Assembly: GCF_026262505.1 (NCBI RefSeq)
Contig: NC_067208.1
Location: 3,853,962 to 3,917,961, forward strand
Length of the DNA: 64,000 nt
Origin: Trichomonas vaginalis G3
Taxonomy: Eukaryota; Parabasalia; Trichomonadida; Trichomonadidae
Direction: 5' to 3'
Position 1 is the first letter of the stretch, and each line of letters starts with the position of its first letter. Below the pieces are notes generated by a model. The model had not been told where the DNA came from. It did no database searches and saw only the letters and a list, made by a program, of their open reading frames with translations. Of this stretch, positions 1 through 10,504 are shown piece by piece. The translations under genes were made by a program, and so were the position numbers.

Positions 1-118
1 AAAAAGAGGTGAAATCTCACCACTTCACCTAAATTTATTTTTGTGCTATGTTTTCATACGTGTGAGGGTGGTGATATCATTAATTTTTAAGTTTATTTTT
101 TATTTTATTTTTATATAA

Positions 119-445
119 ATGACGAAAACTATTGAGATAACAAACTACAACGGTCATGAGTTCAAGAATTTGTTCTTCGTTCCTCGTGAAAATACATTCT
201 ATCAGATACGAGGGAGAAAGGGTAAAGTTAGTTTGAGCGTTTATGAAGGAATGAAGAATGGAAAGTTTATACAAGCATACGATACAAACGGTAAACGTGT
301 TTCATTAGCTTTGTCAAAACTTACTAACATTCATTTTGACAGTGATTTTGACTCTGACGATTGGAGCGACAGCAGCGATACTGAAGAATATGAACTATTG
401 TGTGAAGCACAGCAATGGGAAGAGTTGCAATACTTTTGTAAGTGA
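119..445 (+). CDS. Acidic-tail protein encoded in the direct repeat (copy 1)
   Basis: A 108-residue protein of unknown function. Residues 1-68 are basic and beta-prone; residues 72-91 form a very acidic tract rich in Asp and Ser, followed by a short aromatic end. A near-identical copy lies at 10005-10331, differing mainly by a few residues just before the acidic tract. Being duplicated in both end repeats while keeping its frame suggests it is, or recently was, a working gene. No family recognised. Confidence 0.6.
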   Translation: MTKTIEITNYNGHEFKNLFFVPRENTFYQIRGRKGKVSLSVYEGMKNGKFIQAYDTNGKRVSLALSKLTNIHFDSDFDSDDWSDSSDTEEYELLCEAQQWEELQYFCK

Positions 446-558
446 GAACGTTTATTTTTTACAGTAGTGAGGTGAAGTGGTTGGCGGCTTTATAAATATT
501 TAAGGTTAAGTTGGTTTTTGCGTTCATGTTGTAAAATATACGTTAACGGTTTTGTAAA

Positions 559-1206
559 GTGTCAAATTCACAAGTATTGCGTACGGAGGAACGCAGTGCC
601 TCTGTACACGAGACTTGTATACTAACTGAGATTCCGTACGAAAATCGCAAGAATTTGGCTCCTGGTTTGAAAGGATATTATGTTCATAGACTTTTAGTAA
701 ACGCTGTAGCAATGTGGGCTTCACCTCGTTATGCTTGTTATATTTTCATGATGTTAGATGAACTATATAAAGCAGAACGTGGAGAGATGGAAAAGAAACT
801 TCAAGCAAAAGATGAAGTCATTGAATCCAAAGACAAAAGCATACAGAAAAGAATACCGCGTTCGGTACCAAAAGGAAAGGAAAAGAGTTATAGGTATATG
901 ATTTATACTGAAGAGTTGGAGAAAGAAGAAGATAAAGATATGGTTATATTGCATTTAGTCAGAAGAAACAACAAGAGCTTTTATGACTTAGCTAAAATAT
1001 ATAAATCTGACAGAAATTGGTTCTATCGTGAAAACTTACCGATTTCAATGACACCGAATGAACAAATAAAGGAAATTGTCAAAAATACTCTTCCTCAAAC
1101 ACACTATGACATCAAAGGTTGCACAATACTTACATTCAAAGAAGACTTAACATTACTGAAGGAAAAAATAACAGAATATTTCGATAACTTCAAAGAGGAA
1201 GAATAA
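559..1206 (+). CDS. KilA-N domain protein
   Basis: The core of the KilA-N DNA-binding domain is visible at about residues 33-75 (GYYVHRLLVNAVAMWASPRY). A charged coiled stretch follows at 78-100, then a C-terminal domain from about residue 115 that starts with MIYTEELEKEED and is shared with the KilA-N protein at 28634-29438 of the larger element. Such proteins are common in phages and large DNA viruses and are thought to act in DNA binding or regulation. No ATG opens the frame; the first usable codon is GTG inside the repeat hairpin, so the start is uncertain. Confidence 0.75.
   Translation: MSNSQVLRTEERSASVHETCILTEIPYENRKNLAPGLKGYYVHRLLVNAVAMWASPRYACYIFMMLDELYKAERGEMEKKLQAKDEVIESKDKSIQKRIPRSVPKGKEKSYRYMIYTEELEKEEDKDMVILHLVRRNNKSFYDLAKIYKSDRNWFYRENLPISMTPNEQIKEIVKNTLPQTHYDIKGCTILTFKEDLTLLKEKITEYFDNFKEEE
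570..618 (+). other. 49-nt hairpin at the 5' end of the KilA-N gene (version 1)
   Basis: The outer arms are ACAAGT (570-575) and ACTTGT (613-618). The inner arms are GTACGGAGG (581-589) and CCTCTGTAC (599-607), with one G-T pair. The loop AACGCAGTG spans 590-598. The second version at 10456-10504 has the same length and loop but different, still complementary outer arms. Confidence 0.8.
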
Positions 1207-1260
1207 AAAAATCTAAGCTAATTTTATTTTTTTATAAAATTTTATCTCATATGAAAGAAC

Positions 1261-1416
1261 ATGAATTTAGAATATTCGGAACTCATGACAGAAGAAGAGA
1301 ACGAACAACATGTAAAAGATTATGCAAAATTTCTGAAGGTATATAAAGCTTATGAAAAAGCGTATGAAAAGTTTATACATTGGGGAATTGTTGTAAAATA
1401 TCGATATGAAGACTAA
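1261..1416 (+). CDS. Small charged protein, 51 residues
   Basis: A short ATG-initiated frame directly downstream of the KilA-N gene, opening with MNLEYSELMTEEEN. It is predicted helical and charged, with repeated KAYEK-type heptad spacing near the C-terminus. It is preceded by a T-rich TTATTTTTTTATA stretch like other genes of the element. No family recognised. Confidence 0.45.
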   Translation: MNLEYSELMTEEENEQHVKDYAKFLKVYKAYEKAYEKFIHWGIVVKYRYED

Positions 1417-1434
1417 CCAAAAATATATTTTTGC

Positions 1435-1908
1435 TTAAATAGCTTCAGGGTCTATTTCTTCAACCATTTCACTTCCTTCGTCAATGTCAATAGAAGCTTC
1501 TTCAACCTTTGGTAAGAATTTCTGTATAACATCTTTGTTCGTTATTGTCTTCAGAGATGAAGGATAATATTTCACATTTGTTTCACCCTTCTTATATTCT
1601 TTCTGTTCGGAAAGATTTAAAGCAATACTGAAGAAGTCAATATTAGAGTTCTTTATAACAGTATAATGAGTATCTTTGACATTCACGAAGAAACTCTTTT
1701 GTTTCAAAACTACTGCTAACTCTTGTGAAGTATAACGTTTGCGGTCAATGACGATAGCTAATGGTCTGACATACTGACCAAACTTAGATTCTTTCACAAA
1801 CTTCTTGTTAAAGATAACATTAATATTTGAAGCATTATTGAACTCATTCTTGATGGCAGTAGCGAGAGCATTGTATGAAAAGAACTTGCAATCTTGCATG
1901 TGTTTCAT
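1435..1908 (-). CDS. Hypothetical protein, 157 residues
   Basis: The start has TATTTTTATTTTA just upstream, the same kind of T-rich motif seen before other genes of the element. The protein is soluble, with a mixed alpha/beta N-terminal part (residues 1-110) and an acidic tail rich in Glu, Asp and Ile after residue 135. It is transcribed towards the KilA-N gene. No motif ties it to a known family. Confidence 0.55.
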   Translation of the reverse strand: MKHMQDCKFFSYNALATAIKNEFNNASNINVIFNKKFVKESKFGQYVRPLAIVIDRKRYTSQELAVVLKQKSFFVNVKDTHYTVIKNSNIDFFSIALNLSEQKEYKKGETNVKYYPSSLKTITNKDVIQKFLPKVEEASIDIDEGSEMVEEIDPEAI

Positions 1909-1999
1909 TAAAATAAAAATATTAAATTATTTTGAAAAATAACTTAAAAAAATCTAATCTAATTTTTTCAAAAAATATTTTTTTTATTTCCTACTAAAG

Positions 2000-4900
2000 A
2001 TGTATCGGAAGTTGTCTAAGTTAGAACACTCGGAAATAAAACAACTTCTTACGGAAGCTAATATAGATGTTGCAAAGCATTACGCAACAAACAAAAAAGC
2101 ACTCGCTGACTTCATTAAAGACTATAATGGTCCAATAAGTTATGATAGAATTCATGAGTTCATAAAGCCGCAACGCGGCGAGGACGAAGTCCATGCAAGA
2201 GCATTTCCTTTAAATGACGTTGCTATTGACTTATATCATAGACGTTCAGTACCTCATGAAGTAAGAAGAGAAATGTTTGACATAACAAATGCAAACGTTG
2301 GTGAAACAAGAAGAAGAGACGACACACTGAAACAACAGAGAAGAGAGATGTTTAAGAGCGCTATAGAACAAGTTCGCAAAGCTAACGATGTCATTCGTTC
2401 CATTGACGACAAACCAAAAGAAGGTGAGAGATGGTTAAAGAAAGATGAAGAGAATAGGAAGAGAAATGTGAAGTCAGGCAATAGACTCATTGACTTTAAC
2501 ATCGAAGCTTTAGATGAACCAAACAGAGACTACTTACACAAACATTTCGGTAAGGTTTTCATGAGACTCTTAGAGAAAATTAAAATAAACTCACAACAGA
2601 GATGGATGGTATGTTATAAACTTGGTGGAAAGTATGAATGTTCTACGTTAAACCTCAATAATATTGGAACATTACTACATCAGCTCTTGAAGGAGAACTT
2701 TATATCAGAGATAGAAGCAAATGCTGCAGGCATTGTTGAAATGCACTATGACTTCTTCTTGACAAACATAAAGAATCTTACTGAAATAAAGATGTATGAT
2801 TTAACTGAATATGAAGGCTTAACGATGTCAGATGTAAAGAAAGGCAAACCAAAAAAGAGACCATATAGAGATGAAAGCACACTGACAAATGACCAGAAAG
2901 CCATTGTGGAAGCTCTTAAGCAAACAGGAAACCCAGCACTTATAGAAAGCTTTTGGAAAGATAATGGTGAAAAGAAGTTTTATAAGAAGAGAAGCGGTCA
3001 GTTCTGGAAGTATCTTTGCACATTACCTATAAATCGTGAACGCTACCAAATCTTCAATGAATTGAACAAAAGAACTGCAGCACTTATGACAGAAGACAAT
3101 TGTTTCGTTTATGCTTGCATTCAGGCTGGAGTAGATGGAGAGACTATTGACCACATGAGAGAAGTCATTCGTGTTAGAGACTTTCCTCAAAGTAAAGTAC
3201 AAGAAATTTCTGACGCAACAGGTATAGCATTTAATGTTACCATTGGTTACTTCAATGACTCAAGGCATAATGAAATAAAGAGATACATACCAAAAGAATG
3301 TGAAACTGTTCGAACTATTGACTTACTTCTTGTTGAAGACCACTACATGCTAAATGAAAGATTACCAATGACAACATACTTCATTCGAAACTATAAAGAA
3401 ATTCTCAAAGCTTGTGGTGGAATGAACATTGAGAAACAGATGAAGATTTATACAAAGAGAGAAGATAAATATGTAGTTCGTTATGATAGAACAACACCGT
3501 TATGGGATGTTATGAAAACATTGTGGGAGTGCAAATATTTCGAACCTATTTCTTATGGAGAACTTTTCACATATACTACTGACTTATATAAACAGAACCT
3601 TGCACCATTTAAAGACTTGTCATATGCTCCAAAGTATTGTGTACAACTGAAGAAGAAAGCCGAGTCAAAAGAAGTAAATAAAAATAAGTGCAAGTTCATT
3701 CCTGAGCACGTTTTCTTTGCTGACTTTGAGTGTAGCACAGACGGCTTTCATAAAGCTTTTAATATCTGTTATGGCAGTGAAGATGGTTCAGTGAGTGAAA
3801 GCGTTTGGGGTCAGAACTGTGCAACAGAATTTTTGGAACGACTTCCTGACAAGAGTTTAATATATTTCCATAACCTCAGTTATGATATAAACTTCATCTT
3901 AAGACACATGACAGAAGTGAAAGGAACTCCCATCATTAAAGGTTCACGAACAATGCAAATAACTGGCTTATATAAAGGAAGGGCAATTATTATAAAAGAC
4001 TCTTACAGTGTTATAAATAAGAAGCTTAAACTATTTCCTGCTATGTTTAACTTACAAACAGGACCGAAAGAAGTATTTCCATATAACTACTACAGCAGTG
4101 TTTTGTTAGCAAATGACAACAGAACTGGTGTCATTTCTGAAGCATGTAAGTTTGTAAAAGATATTGATACATTCATGAAAAACATAGATTCCATCAAAGG
4201 TTGCAGAATAGATGAGAACCACTTCGACTTAGAAAAGTATAGCACATTTTATTGCAAACAAGATGTAAGAATTTTAAGAGAAGGTTTTGTTAAGTTCCGC
4301 AATGACATATTGAAAGAATTTGATTTAAACGTTTATGACTACGTTAGTATTTGTTCTATTGCTAACAAATTGTTTGAGAACAGAGTGTACTTCCCGAATG
4401 GAAATTTATATGACCTCTCAAATAAACCAAGAGAATTTATTTCACGCTGTATTCAAGGTGGAAGATGTATGCTGTCAGATAACATTAAACAAAAGAGCGA
4501 AAAGAAACTCATTGCTGACTTCGACGCTGTTTCATTATATCCATCAGCTATAGCAAGACTTTATACTTTAGAAGGTATTCCAAAGGTTATGAAGAAAGAA
4601 ATGTTAAGCACAGAGTTCTCATGAGACATTTATTCGATGACGACCAAAAGGAACCCATTGGTGAAAAGTTTATGTCTGGCTTCTTTGTTCTCATTAAGAT
4701 AACAGAGATTGGAATACCCAGACACTTTCCTTTAATAGTTTGTGACCCTGAACTAAATCCAGAACTTAACGTTCCAGAAGTTCAAACACTTGCTGTTTAA
4801 TGTATGTTGACCATATAACATTACAAGACCTCATAAAATATCAAGGTGTCAAATGTGAAGTGTTGCAAGGATACTATTACGATGGAAACAGAGATATTAG

Positions 4901-5777
4901 AATAAGAGATGAAGTAAAGAAGTTGTTTGAGTTAAGGTTAAAGTATAAGAAAGAAGGAAATCCTTTTCAAGAAAATATAAAGCTCATTCTGAACAGTATT
5001 TATGGCAAAACTATTCTATCTCCTATTGAGTCAAAAATAACCATAGTAAATGACAAAGATGCTATAAGATATGCCATCAGAAACTACAACCATATAGTGA
5101 AGTTCGAAGGTTTGGATGGTTCAGATAAAACTATTTTCAAGCTAACGAAAAGCATTTGCAGACACTTTAACTTCTGTCCACTTGGTGTTAACATTCTGTC
5201 TATGTCGAAGAGAATAATGTGTGAAGTATTCTGTACTGCTGAGGACTTAGGAATGGACATCTTTTATAGCGATACGGACAGTATGCATCTCTACAATGAA
5301 GATATCCCTCGTTTAGCTGAAGAGTTTGAGAAACGTTATGGAAGAGTTCTCATTGGTAAAAACCTTGGTCAATTTCATAGCGACTTTGCAGAAATCACAC
5401 CTGGAAAACAAAGTTTAGAATACAAGTCAATATTTTGTGGAAAGAAGACTTACATAGACTTACTCACGAATGATTTAAATGAAGTTGCATTTCACTGCAG
5501 AATGAAAGGCGTGAAGCAAGATGTTATTGCTTTAACCGCTAATGAAATGTTTCCTGACTCTGTTCAGTGTTTCTATGATGAAGATAAAGGTTTAATGGTT
5601 CCGCAAGGAACATATTACAAAGACTCTGAGTTCAGTTTAATGAAACTTTACAAAGCACTTTATGACGGTCAAGAGATTGCATTCGACTTATGTAAGTCAT
5701 GTCAACCTTGCTTTGAAGAGAAGTTTAACTTCTCAATAACGACTAAAACAAGCTTTATTCGTAAGTTGAAGTTCTGA
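2000..5777 (+). pseudogene. DNA polymerase B region, protein-primed type
   Basis: Family B polymerase motifs are plain. They are exonuclease motifs FADFECS, HNLSYDINF and FYCKQDVRIL, polymerase motif A (ADFDAVSLYPSAI), motif B (LILNSIYGKTI) and motif C (YSDTDSMH), in the expected order. The N-terminal ~350 residues are long and basic, as in Polinton polymerases. A DNCFVYACIQAG segment inside them is reminiscent of an OTU-like fold, which is unverified. The enzyme would copy linear element DNA primed by a terminal protein. The region is broken in about one to three places. Confidence 0.92.
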
Positions 5778-5858
5778 GGTCATTTATTTTTGTCAGCAAT
5801 GAGGTCATTCGTGATAAAAATAAGCCGCTAGCGGCAAGGGCGAAGCCCATGTGGTCAT

Positions 5859-6716
5859 TTACAATACTGCGATGGTAGAGTTTAAGAGTTGTGCTTCAAT
5901 GTAGAGACAGTCCTTATGGTCTGGCGGTAAGAACACTGGGCAGTTATGGTCATGAGTGGAGAACATGTCTATCCAAAACTCACGATTGAAGCTAGTTAAT
6001 TTATAGTATTTAGGGTTAGGAAGTGGTGAAGTTCTTGTATGACCAATGAACTCATTTTCAACTCCCTTACTTAAGTTTGAATATAATATAGCTTGCTTTC
6101 TATCCCAAATGCCTGGAAATCTAATTTCGGAAAAATCATTTTTCCTCGGAAGCATTGCATCATAATTGAAAACATTCTTGAAATCATCACTTGGTTCAGA
6201 GATTTGAAATCTTATACGTAATGGATTTTCTTTCTTTTTAGCGACTTCATTGAATGGTGAGAATACAATGAATTGACAGTCATGTGTTCCATCTTCATTT
6301 GGTACAAACTCGTAATGAAAAGCTATTAATCTTTCTACAATTCCTTCTTCTTTCAGTTGTGCAAGAAACTCACGTAAAGGCTGTAAAGTTTGTACTTCAA
6401 TGTTAAACTTCTTTTGAAAATTTTCGTAAAATGTAATTATACAGTCTTCTAACGTTGTATCGTCTTTAAAGTATTTGTATATGTGAATGTTTTGGGCGCT
6501 TAAAGACTGTTCGTCATTTTCTATCTCGACTTGAAGTATAAAGTCAACCTTTCTGAAAGCACGTGTTATATACATATTTGTTATGCCAATGTACTTCTCT
6601 TCATTTATGTTCACAATCCAGTCTGTTGGAAACTTAAACGTTACTCTGTTCCCCTTTATTTTGACGTCAGGGTTTTCACTACTGAACGCAACAGATAAAG
6701 GTATTTGTCTATACAT
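5859..6716 (-). CDS. Penton-like / minor capsid protein
   Basis: A 285-residue protein with alternating beta-prone segments. It resembles, in layout and local motifs, the 286-residue protein at 24013-24873 of the larger element: an N-terminal 'F-x-S-x-N' strand, a middle helix feeding a 'LEDCIITFYENFQKKF' segment, and a C-terminal 'EFWIDMF…CLYIEAQLL' strand pair. By synteny with the major capsid gene it is probably the single jelly-roll vertex protein. The start is preceded by TATTTTTATCC. The fold assignment is inference. Confidence 0.5.
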   Translation of the reverse strand: MYRQIPLSVAFSSENPDVKIKGNRVTFKFPTDWIVNINEEKYIGITNMYITRAFRKVDFILQVEIENDEQSLSAQNIHIYKYFKDDTTLEDCIITFYENFQKKFNIEVQTLQPLREFLAQLKEEGIVERLIAFHYEFVPNEDGTHDCQFIVFSPFNEVAKKKENPLRIRFQISEPSDDFKNVFNYDAMLPRKNDFSEIRFPGIWDRKQAILYSNLSKGVENEFIGHTRTSPLPNPKYYKLTSFNREFWIDMFSTHDHNCPVFLPPDHKDCLYIEAQLLNSTIAVL

Positions 6717-6740
6717 TTAATTCGGATAAAAATAAACCAT

Positions 6741-7001
6741 TTACTCTTTCTTTGCTTCAGCTTCTTTAGCTTTTGCTTCAGCTTCTTCTCTAGCTTTCTT
6801 CGCCAGCAAACGTGGGTTCTTCTGTCTTCCAGCAGCTAATGCCGCAAGTTGTTTTTCACTAAGTTTTCTCTTTGGTCTCTCTGGCTTTTGTTCTTGTTTT
6901 TGTTCCTTCAGTTCGGATAAAATTTGCTCACGAATTTCTTTCTTCAATGCTTCAACATCTATGACCCCTTGGGTCTTGTCCGTAGGGCTTGTCTGAGTCA
7001 T
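6741..7001 (-). CDS. Basic, Lys/Glu/Ala-rich helical protein
   Basis: An 86-residue protein from the internal ATG, preceded by TTTTTTATCTG. Residues 15-45 are Gln/Glu/Lys-rich and helical. The middle is basic with KRKLSEKQLAALAAGRQ, and the C-terminus is an AEAKAKEAEAKK-type repeat. It could be a DNA-condensing or core protein, but nothing in the sequence proves this. Confidence 0.5.
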   Translation of the reverse strand: MTQTSPTDKTQGVIDVEALKKEIREQILSELKEQKQEQKPERPKRKLSEKQLAALAAGRQKNPRLLAKKAREEAEAKAKEAEAKKE

Positions 7002-7202
7002 TTGACTGCAGATAAAAAACAAAATTAAAACTTTAACCGATGTAAAATGAGCTTGTCAAAATCAGAGCGATAGTCTATTATATTAAATGACGCAAGAGGA
7101 ATACAACATCCTTTCTATTACGTAAGTCAGAGTAAAGATGGTAAAATATACGTAAGAAAAAGAAAGGTTCCATTAGCGAATGCAGAAAGCGACAACATTA
7201 AG

Positions 7203-7481
7203 GTGTATGGTAAGGGTGAAGTCCACGAAGCCCATATAAAACCTTCTGTTCAAACTGAGCCACCAAAAGAACAAGAAGAAAAGAAGCCAGATGTACTTTC
7301 AATAACGAACCAAGAGCTTATTGCAAAGTTCGTGAATTTCATTGAAAAACAAACCGAGTCAAAGAATCCTGACCAGCCAGTGAAAGAAGTTGAGACAAAA
7401 GAGAATGTACAGTTCATTGAAAATGTCAAGAAACAACTTCCACCACGAATGCCAAGAAGAAGAGTGAGAATAATGAAGTAA
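7203..7481 (+). CDS. Small protein upstream of the capsid gene
   Basis: A 92-residue frame with Lys/Glu/Pro-rich low complexity and a basic end (PPRMPRRRVRIMK). It ends 27 bases before the major capsid gene. The ATG may not be the natural start, because coding-like sequence extends further upstream. A basic tail next to a capsid gene fits a core or packaging role, but this is inference only. Confidence 0.4.
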   Translation: MYGKGEVHEAHIKPSVQTEPPKEQEEKKPDVLSITNQELIAKFVNFIEKQTESKNPDQPVKEVETKENVQFIENVKKQLPPRMPRRRVRIMK

Positions 7482-7486
7482 ATAGA

Positions 7487-7496
7487 TATTTTTATC
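7487..7496 (+). promoter_or_regulatory. T-rich promoter-like motif before the capsid gene
   Basis: TATTTTTATC lies 22 bases before the capsid ATG. The same ten bases occur 19 bases before the gene at 16847. Close variants precede 9114, 18335, 20591, 21802 and 24013, and on the minus strand 6716, 7001 and 1908. It is unlike the host TCA-type initiator. Confidence 0.5.
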
Positions 7497-7508
7497 TGAA
7501 GTAAATAC

Positions 7509-9083
7509 ATGCAGAACGAACAGCTAAACGAATTTACTCCAGCAGAGCATATTCATCAGATTCGCTCATATTTCGATATCATAGACAATGCAGTTCAAAT
7601 TGGTGACACTAATAGAAAATATTCTGACGCAAAGATTCCATCACAACCTGGAACTGCTAAAGATAACACATGGGTAACATTCAATCTCTCACCTCCTGGT
7701 GAAAATATGTTGGACCTTTACAATACATTCATTACGTATAAAATGGAAGGTCAATTTATTGTAGATAAAGAAATTGGTTCGGGTTCCAATAAAACAAACC
7801 CACCAGGATTTTGGATTGGTTTCGATGACGCTTTCTATGCAGTTGCTGGATATCAAATCCTTGCAAATGGTCGTATCGTATATTCTCAAGACAACGCAAG
7901 AGAAGAAGCATATATAATTTCAAACTCACAAACTACCGAACAAATAAAGAAAGTAGATGTTTTCTCAAAGACTCGACATGAAGATGTATGGAGTCATTCG
8001 GGAACATGCAGAACAGGACAAATTGTTAGTGGTCCAATTACAGCAGGAAAATCATTTGATTTTAAGCTTCGTTTAAGAATTCCTGTTAGAAGATTCCTTC
8101 CATTAGAAGCTATTCGATTTATTCCAGCTTTTGCAGGAAACATTCAGCTTAAAGTAAAGTTCAGTAGCGACGCCTTACAATGCACATCTATATCTGTAAA
8201 TGATATCATTGCTTTCAATCCAACTCTTAAAGTTGCATTTGCTTCAGATTCAAATCCACCGACAAATAAATTTGTTCCATGGAATGAACCATTCACTATG
8301 ATAACGAAGGCAGTAGAAGCTAGTGGAACAGTTACTATTACAACTGTAACCCAGCAACTATTTCGAACAAAGATGGATTTTAATGAATGTTTCATTCATC
8401 CAAAGTCATTCTCCTTAGACCCTAACATTTATACAGAACTTGTAGAACATTATACAAACGAGGCTTTATGTTTTCCTGTTAAAGTTATGGATTGGATTCC
8501 TATGGACGGTTCATTCTCAAAGAATACAGATAGTTCAAGTGCAACATTTACAGCAGCTTATACGCCTATTAATGTTAAAAGTATTTGGGCACTATTTAGA
8601 AAGAAAGACAACTATTATGTTAATTTTGAGAACCCTAAGTTTAAATATCTTCAGCTTTCCATGGGAGCTTATGGAAATATGCCTGCAGAACCTGAAAAAT
8701 CATATGGACCTGTATTTTATGAAATGGTTGCGAACGCTTGCAATACAAACAATGATATGATAGGATTTAATGAAGATGTTATGAGGTCATTGGTGGATGA
8801 TGGTAGTGTGGAACATAAATGGGATAGCTATGACAACACACATTTCTTATGTGGTTTTCCAACAGAAGTGGACTTTTGCTTCCAGCAAGATCAAACATCT
8901 ACTGCTCCAATAACATACAAATTGTCTGTTAAAGGACCTATTGAACTAGCAACTGAAAACGTACCAAAGCCACTTATTGGATTTATGAGGGATTGTTGCT
9001 TTGCCATTCAGGTGCGTGCTAATGGAATCCCAATAATAAGATTAGATGACTATAACTTAGCTACGGACGACAGTGAGGAATAA
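7509..9083 (+). CDS. Major capsid protein, hexon-like double jelly-roll
   Basis: The 524-residue length fits the Polinton major capsid protein. The sequence is beta-rich and shows features typical of the family: an early WVTFNLSPPGENMLDLYNTF strand pair, an FKLRLRIPVRRFLPLEAI segment after about residue 180, and a GFMRDCCFAIQVRANG strand near the end. It would form the icosahedral shell. It looks whole. A second, decayed capsid gene lies at 34960-36600 in the other element. Confidence 0.75.
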   Translation: MQNEQLNEFTPAEHIHQIRSYFDIIDNAVQIGDTNRKYSDAKIPSQPGTAKDNTWVTFNLSPPGENMLDLYNTFITYKMEGQFIVDKEIGSGSNKTNPPGFWIGFDDAFYAVAGYQILANGRIVYSQDNAREEAYIISNSQTTEQIKKVDVFSKTRHEDVWSHSGTCRTGQIVSGPITAGKSFDFKLRLRIPVRRFLPLEAIRFIPAFAGNIQLKVKFSSDALQCTSISVNDIIAFNPTLKVAFASDSNPPTNKFVPWNEPFTMITKAVEASGTVTITTVTQQLFRTKMDFNECFIHPKSFSLDPNIYTELVEHYTNEALCFPVKVMDWIPMDGSFSKNTDSSSATFTAAYTPINVKSIWALFRKKDNYYVNFENPKFKYLQLSMGAYGNMPAEPEKSYGPVFYEMVANACNTNNDMIGFNEDVMRSLVDDGSVEHKWDSYDNTHFLCGFPTEVDFCFQQDQTSTAPITYKLSVKGPIELATENVPKPLIGFMRDCCFAIQVRANGIPIIRLDDYNLATDDSEE

Positions 9084-9113
9084 AGGATGAACGTTTATTT
9101 TTAAAGCTTATAA

Positions 9114-9554
9114 ATGAGTTCTTCATCAAGCTCTCGTGAACCTTCACCATCTGTGAAACAAACTTTACCAAACGATTATGGAGCACCTATTGAATATTTC
9201 TTACGAGCTGCACAATGGCAAAGAGCAGTCTCACCAAGGTTAGGTGTTCCACCAGCTCCTGTCAAAAATAGCATTTGGTCAAGTCCTTATATAAAATATG
9301 GTCTCCCACTAGGTTTGCTAGCTACAGCAGGAGCAGTTATGATGTTGAAAAGAAATAAAGCAAATGTTGTAAATAATACTGAAGTAGCTGAAGTTAAACA
9401 AACTCCAACACCTTCACAAGCAAAACCTTCAATGACTCCTGAACCTATGGAAGTACAAACTCCTGTTCAAAAGTCAACTCCTAAACCGATTCCAACATTT
9501 AAACCAGAACCTACTCCTCAAATAAATCGTAAAACTCCTGCGTTTCCTTACTGA
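9114..9554 (+). CDS. Single-pass membrane or capsid-associated protein, proline-rich tail
   Basis: This 146-residue protein starts with a Ser-rich N-terminus. One hydrophobic segment at about residues 62-80 (YGLPLGLLATAGAVMML) is followed by a long Pro/Thr/Gln/Lys-rich tail. It lies 30 bases after the capsid gene, in the same direction. The position suggests a structural accessory protein, but no family is recognised. Confidence 0.5.
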   Translation: MSSSSSSREPSPSVKQTLPNDYGAPIEYFLRAAQWQRAVSPRLGVPPAPVKNSIWSSPYIKYGLPLGLLATAGAVMMLKRNKANVVNNTEVAEVKQTPTPSQAKPSMTPEPMEVQTPVQKSTPKPIPTFKPEPTPQINRKTPAFPY

Positions 9555-9602
9555 AAAAATAACGTTATTTTTATTTAATATTAAAATTTTTATTTGATTG
9601 AA

Positions 9603-9839
9603 ATGACGACTAAAGTCACTGAAGCAATGAAACAAAAGTTTTTGGTAGAATACATTAAATCAGGAACTATTCCAGAAGGTTTTTACATTCATACTATGAA
9701 GGATGGTAGAGTTCAGTTTAGAAAGATAAAGCAACCATTAGATAGAGAAGGTATATTAAGGAAGATTAAACTTCATGAGGACAACATTGCTGAACTTAAG
9801 AAGAAGTTAGAAGAGTTGGAGAAAGGAAGAGAGTTATAA
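9603..9839 (+). CDS. Small coiled-coil protein
   Basis: A 78-residue protein from the second in-frame start. It has an N-terminal globular part with GFYIHTMKDGRVQFRKI and a C-terminal coiled coil (residues 50-78, Leu/Ile/Glu/Lys heptads). It is the last gene before the right direct repeat and is preceded by a T-rich TTATTTTTATTTAATA stretch. Function unknown. Confidence 0.5.
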   Translation: MTTKVTEAMKQKFLVEYIKSGTIPEGFYIHTMKDGRVQFRKIKQPLDREGILRKIKLHEDNIAELKKKLEELEKGREL

Positions 9840-10004
9840 AGCAATGAATTCAACAGGGTGAAAAAAGAGGTGAAAAAACGGGTGAGATCTCACCACTTCA
9901 CCTAAATTTATTTTTGGGCTATGTTTTCATACGTGTGGGAGTGGTGATATCATTAATTTTTAAGTTTATTTTTTAAAATTATTTTTTATTTTAATTTTAT
10001 ATAA

Positions 10005-10331
10005 ATGACGAAAACTATTGAGATAACAAACTACAACGGTCATGAGTTCAAGAATTTGTTCTTCGTTCCTCGTGAAAATACATTCTATCAGATACGAGGG
10101 AGAAAGGGTAAAGTTAGTTTGAGCGTTTATGAAGGAATGAAGAATGGAAAGTTTATACAAGCATACGATACAAACGGTAAACGTGTTTCATTAGCTTTGT
10201 CAAAACTTACAGGTATAAACTATGACAGTGATTTTGACTCTGACGATTGGAGCGACAGCAGCGATACTGAAGAATATGAACTATTGTGTGAAGCACAGCA
10301 ATGGGAAGAGTTGCAATACTTTTGTAAGTGA
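10005..10331 (+). CDS. Acidic-tail protein encoded in the direct repeat (copy 2)
   Basis: The second copy of the 108-residue protein at 119-445, same length and frame. Differences cluster just before the acidic tract (TGINYDSD here, TNIHFDSD in copy 1). Most other base changes between the two repeats lie outside the frame, which hints at constraint on the protein. Function unknown. Confidence 0.6.
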   Translation: MTKTIEITNYNGHEFKNLFFVPRENTFYQIRGRKGKVSLSVYEGMKNGKFIQAYDTNGKRVSLALSKLTGINYDSDFDSDDWSDSSDTEEYELLCEAQQWEELQYFCK

Positions 10332-10455
10332 GAACGTTTATTTTTTACAGTAGTGAGGTGAAATGGTTGGCGGCTTTGTAAATATTTAAGGTTAAGTTAG
10401 TGTTGTCGTTTGTGTTGTAAAATATACGTTAACGGTTTTGTAAAGTGTCAAATTC

Positions 10456-10504
10456 ACATATAATGGGTAAGGTGGAACGCAGTGACTCCGTACCCTTGAT
10501 ATGT
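10456..10504 (+). other. 49-nt hairpin (version 2)
   Basis: The outer arms are ACATAT (10456-10461) and ATATGT (10499-10504). Inner pairing is GGGTA (10465-10469) with TACCC (10491-10495), then GG with CC, under the same AACGCAGTG loop (10476-10484). Length and loop equal those of version 1 at 570-618, while the arms differ in a compensating way. Confidence 0.75.

Larger units (their letters stand above)
1..620 (+). repeat. Long direct repeat, left copy
   Basis: This stretch matches 9874-10508 in the same orientation, with scattered substitutions and one ~13-bp length difference near position 95. It begins with a small inverted repeat (AGGTGAA against TTCACCT), contains the 108-residue acidic ORF and ends in a 49-nt hairpin. 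The window starts inside or at the edge of this copy, so the true left end is unknown. Confidence 0.9.
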
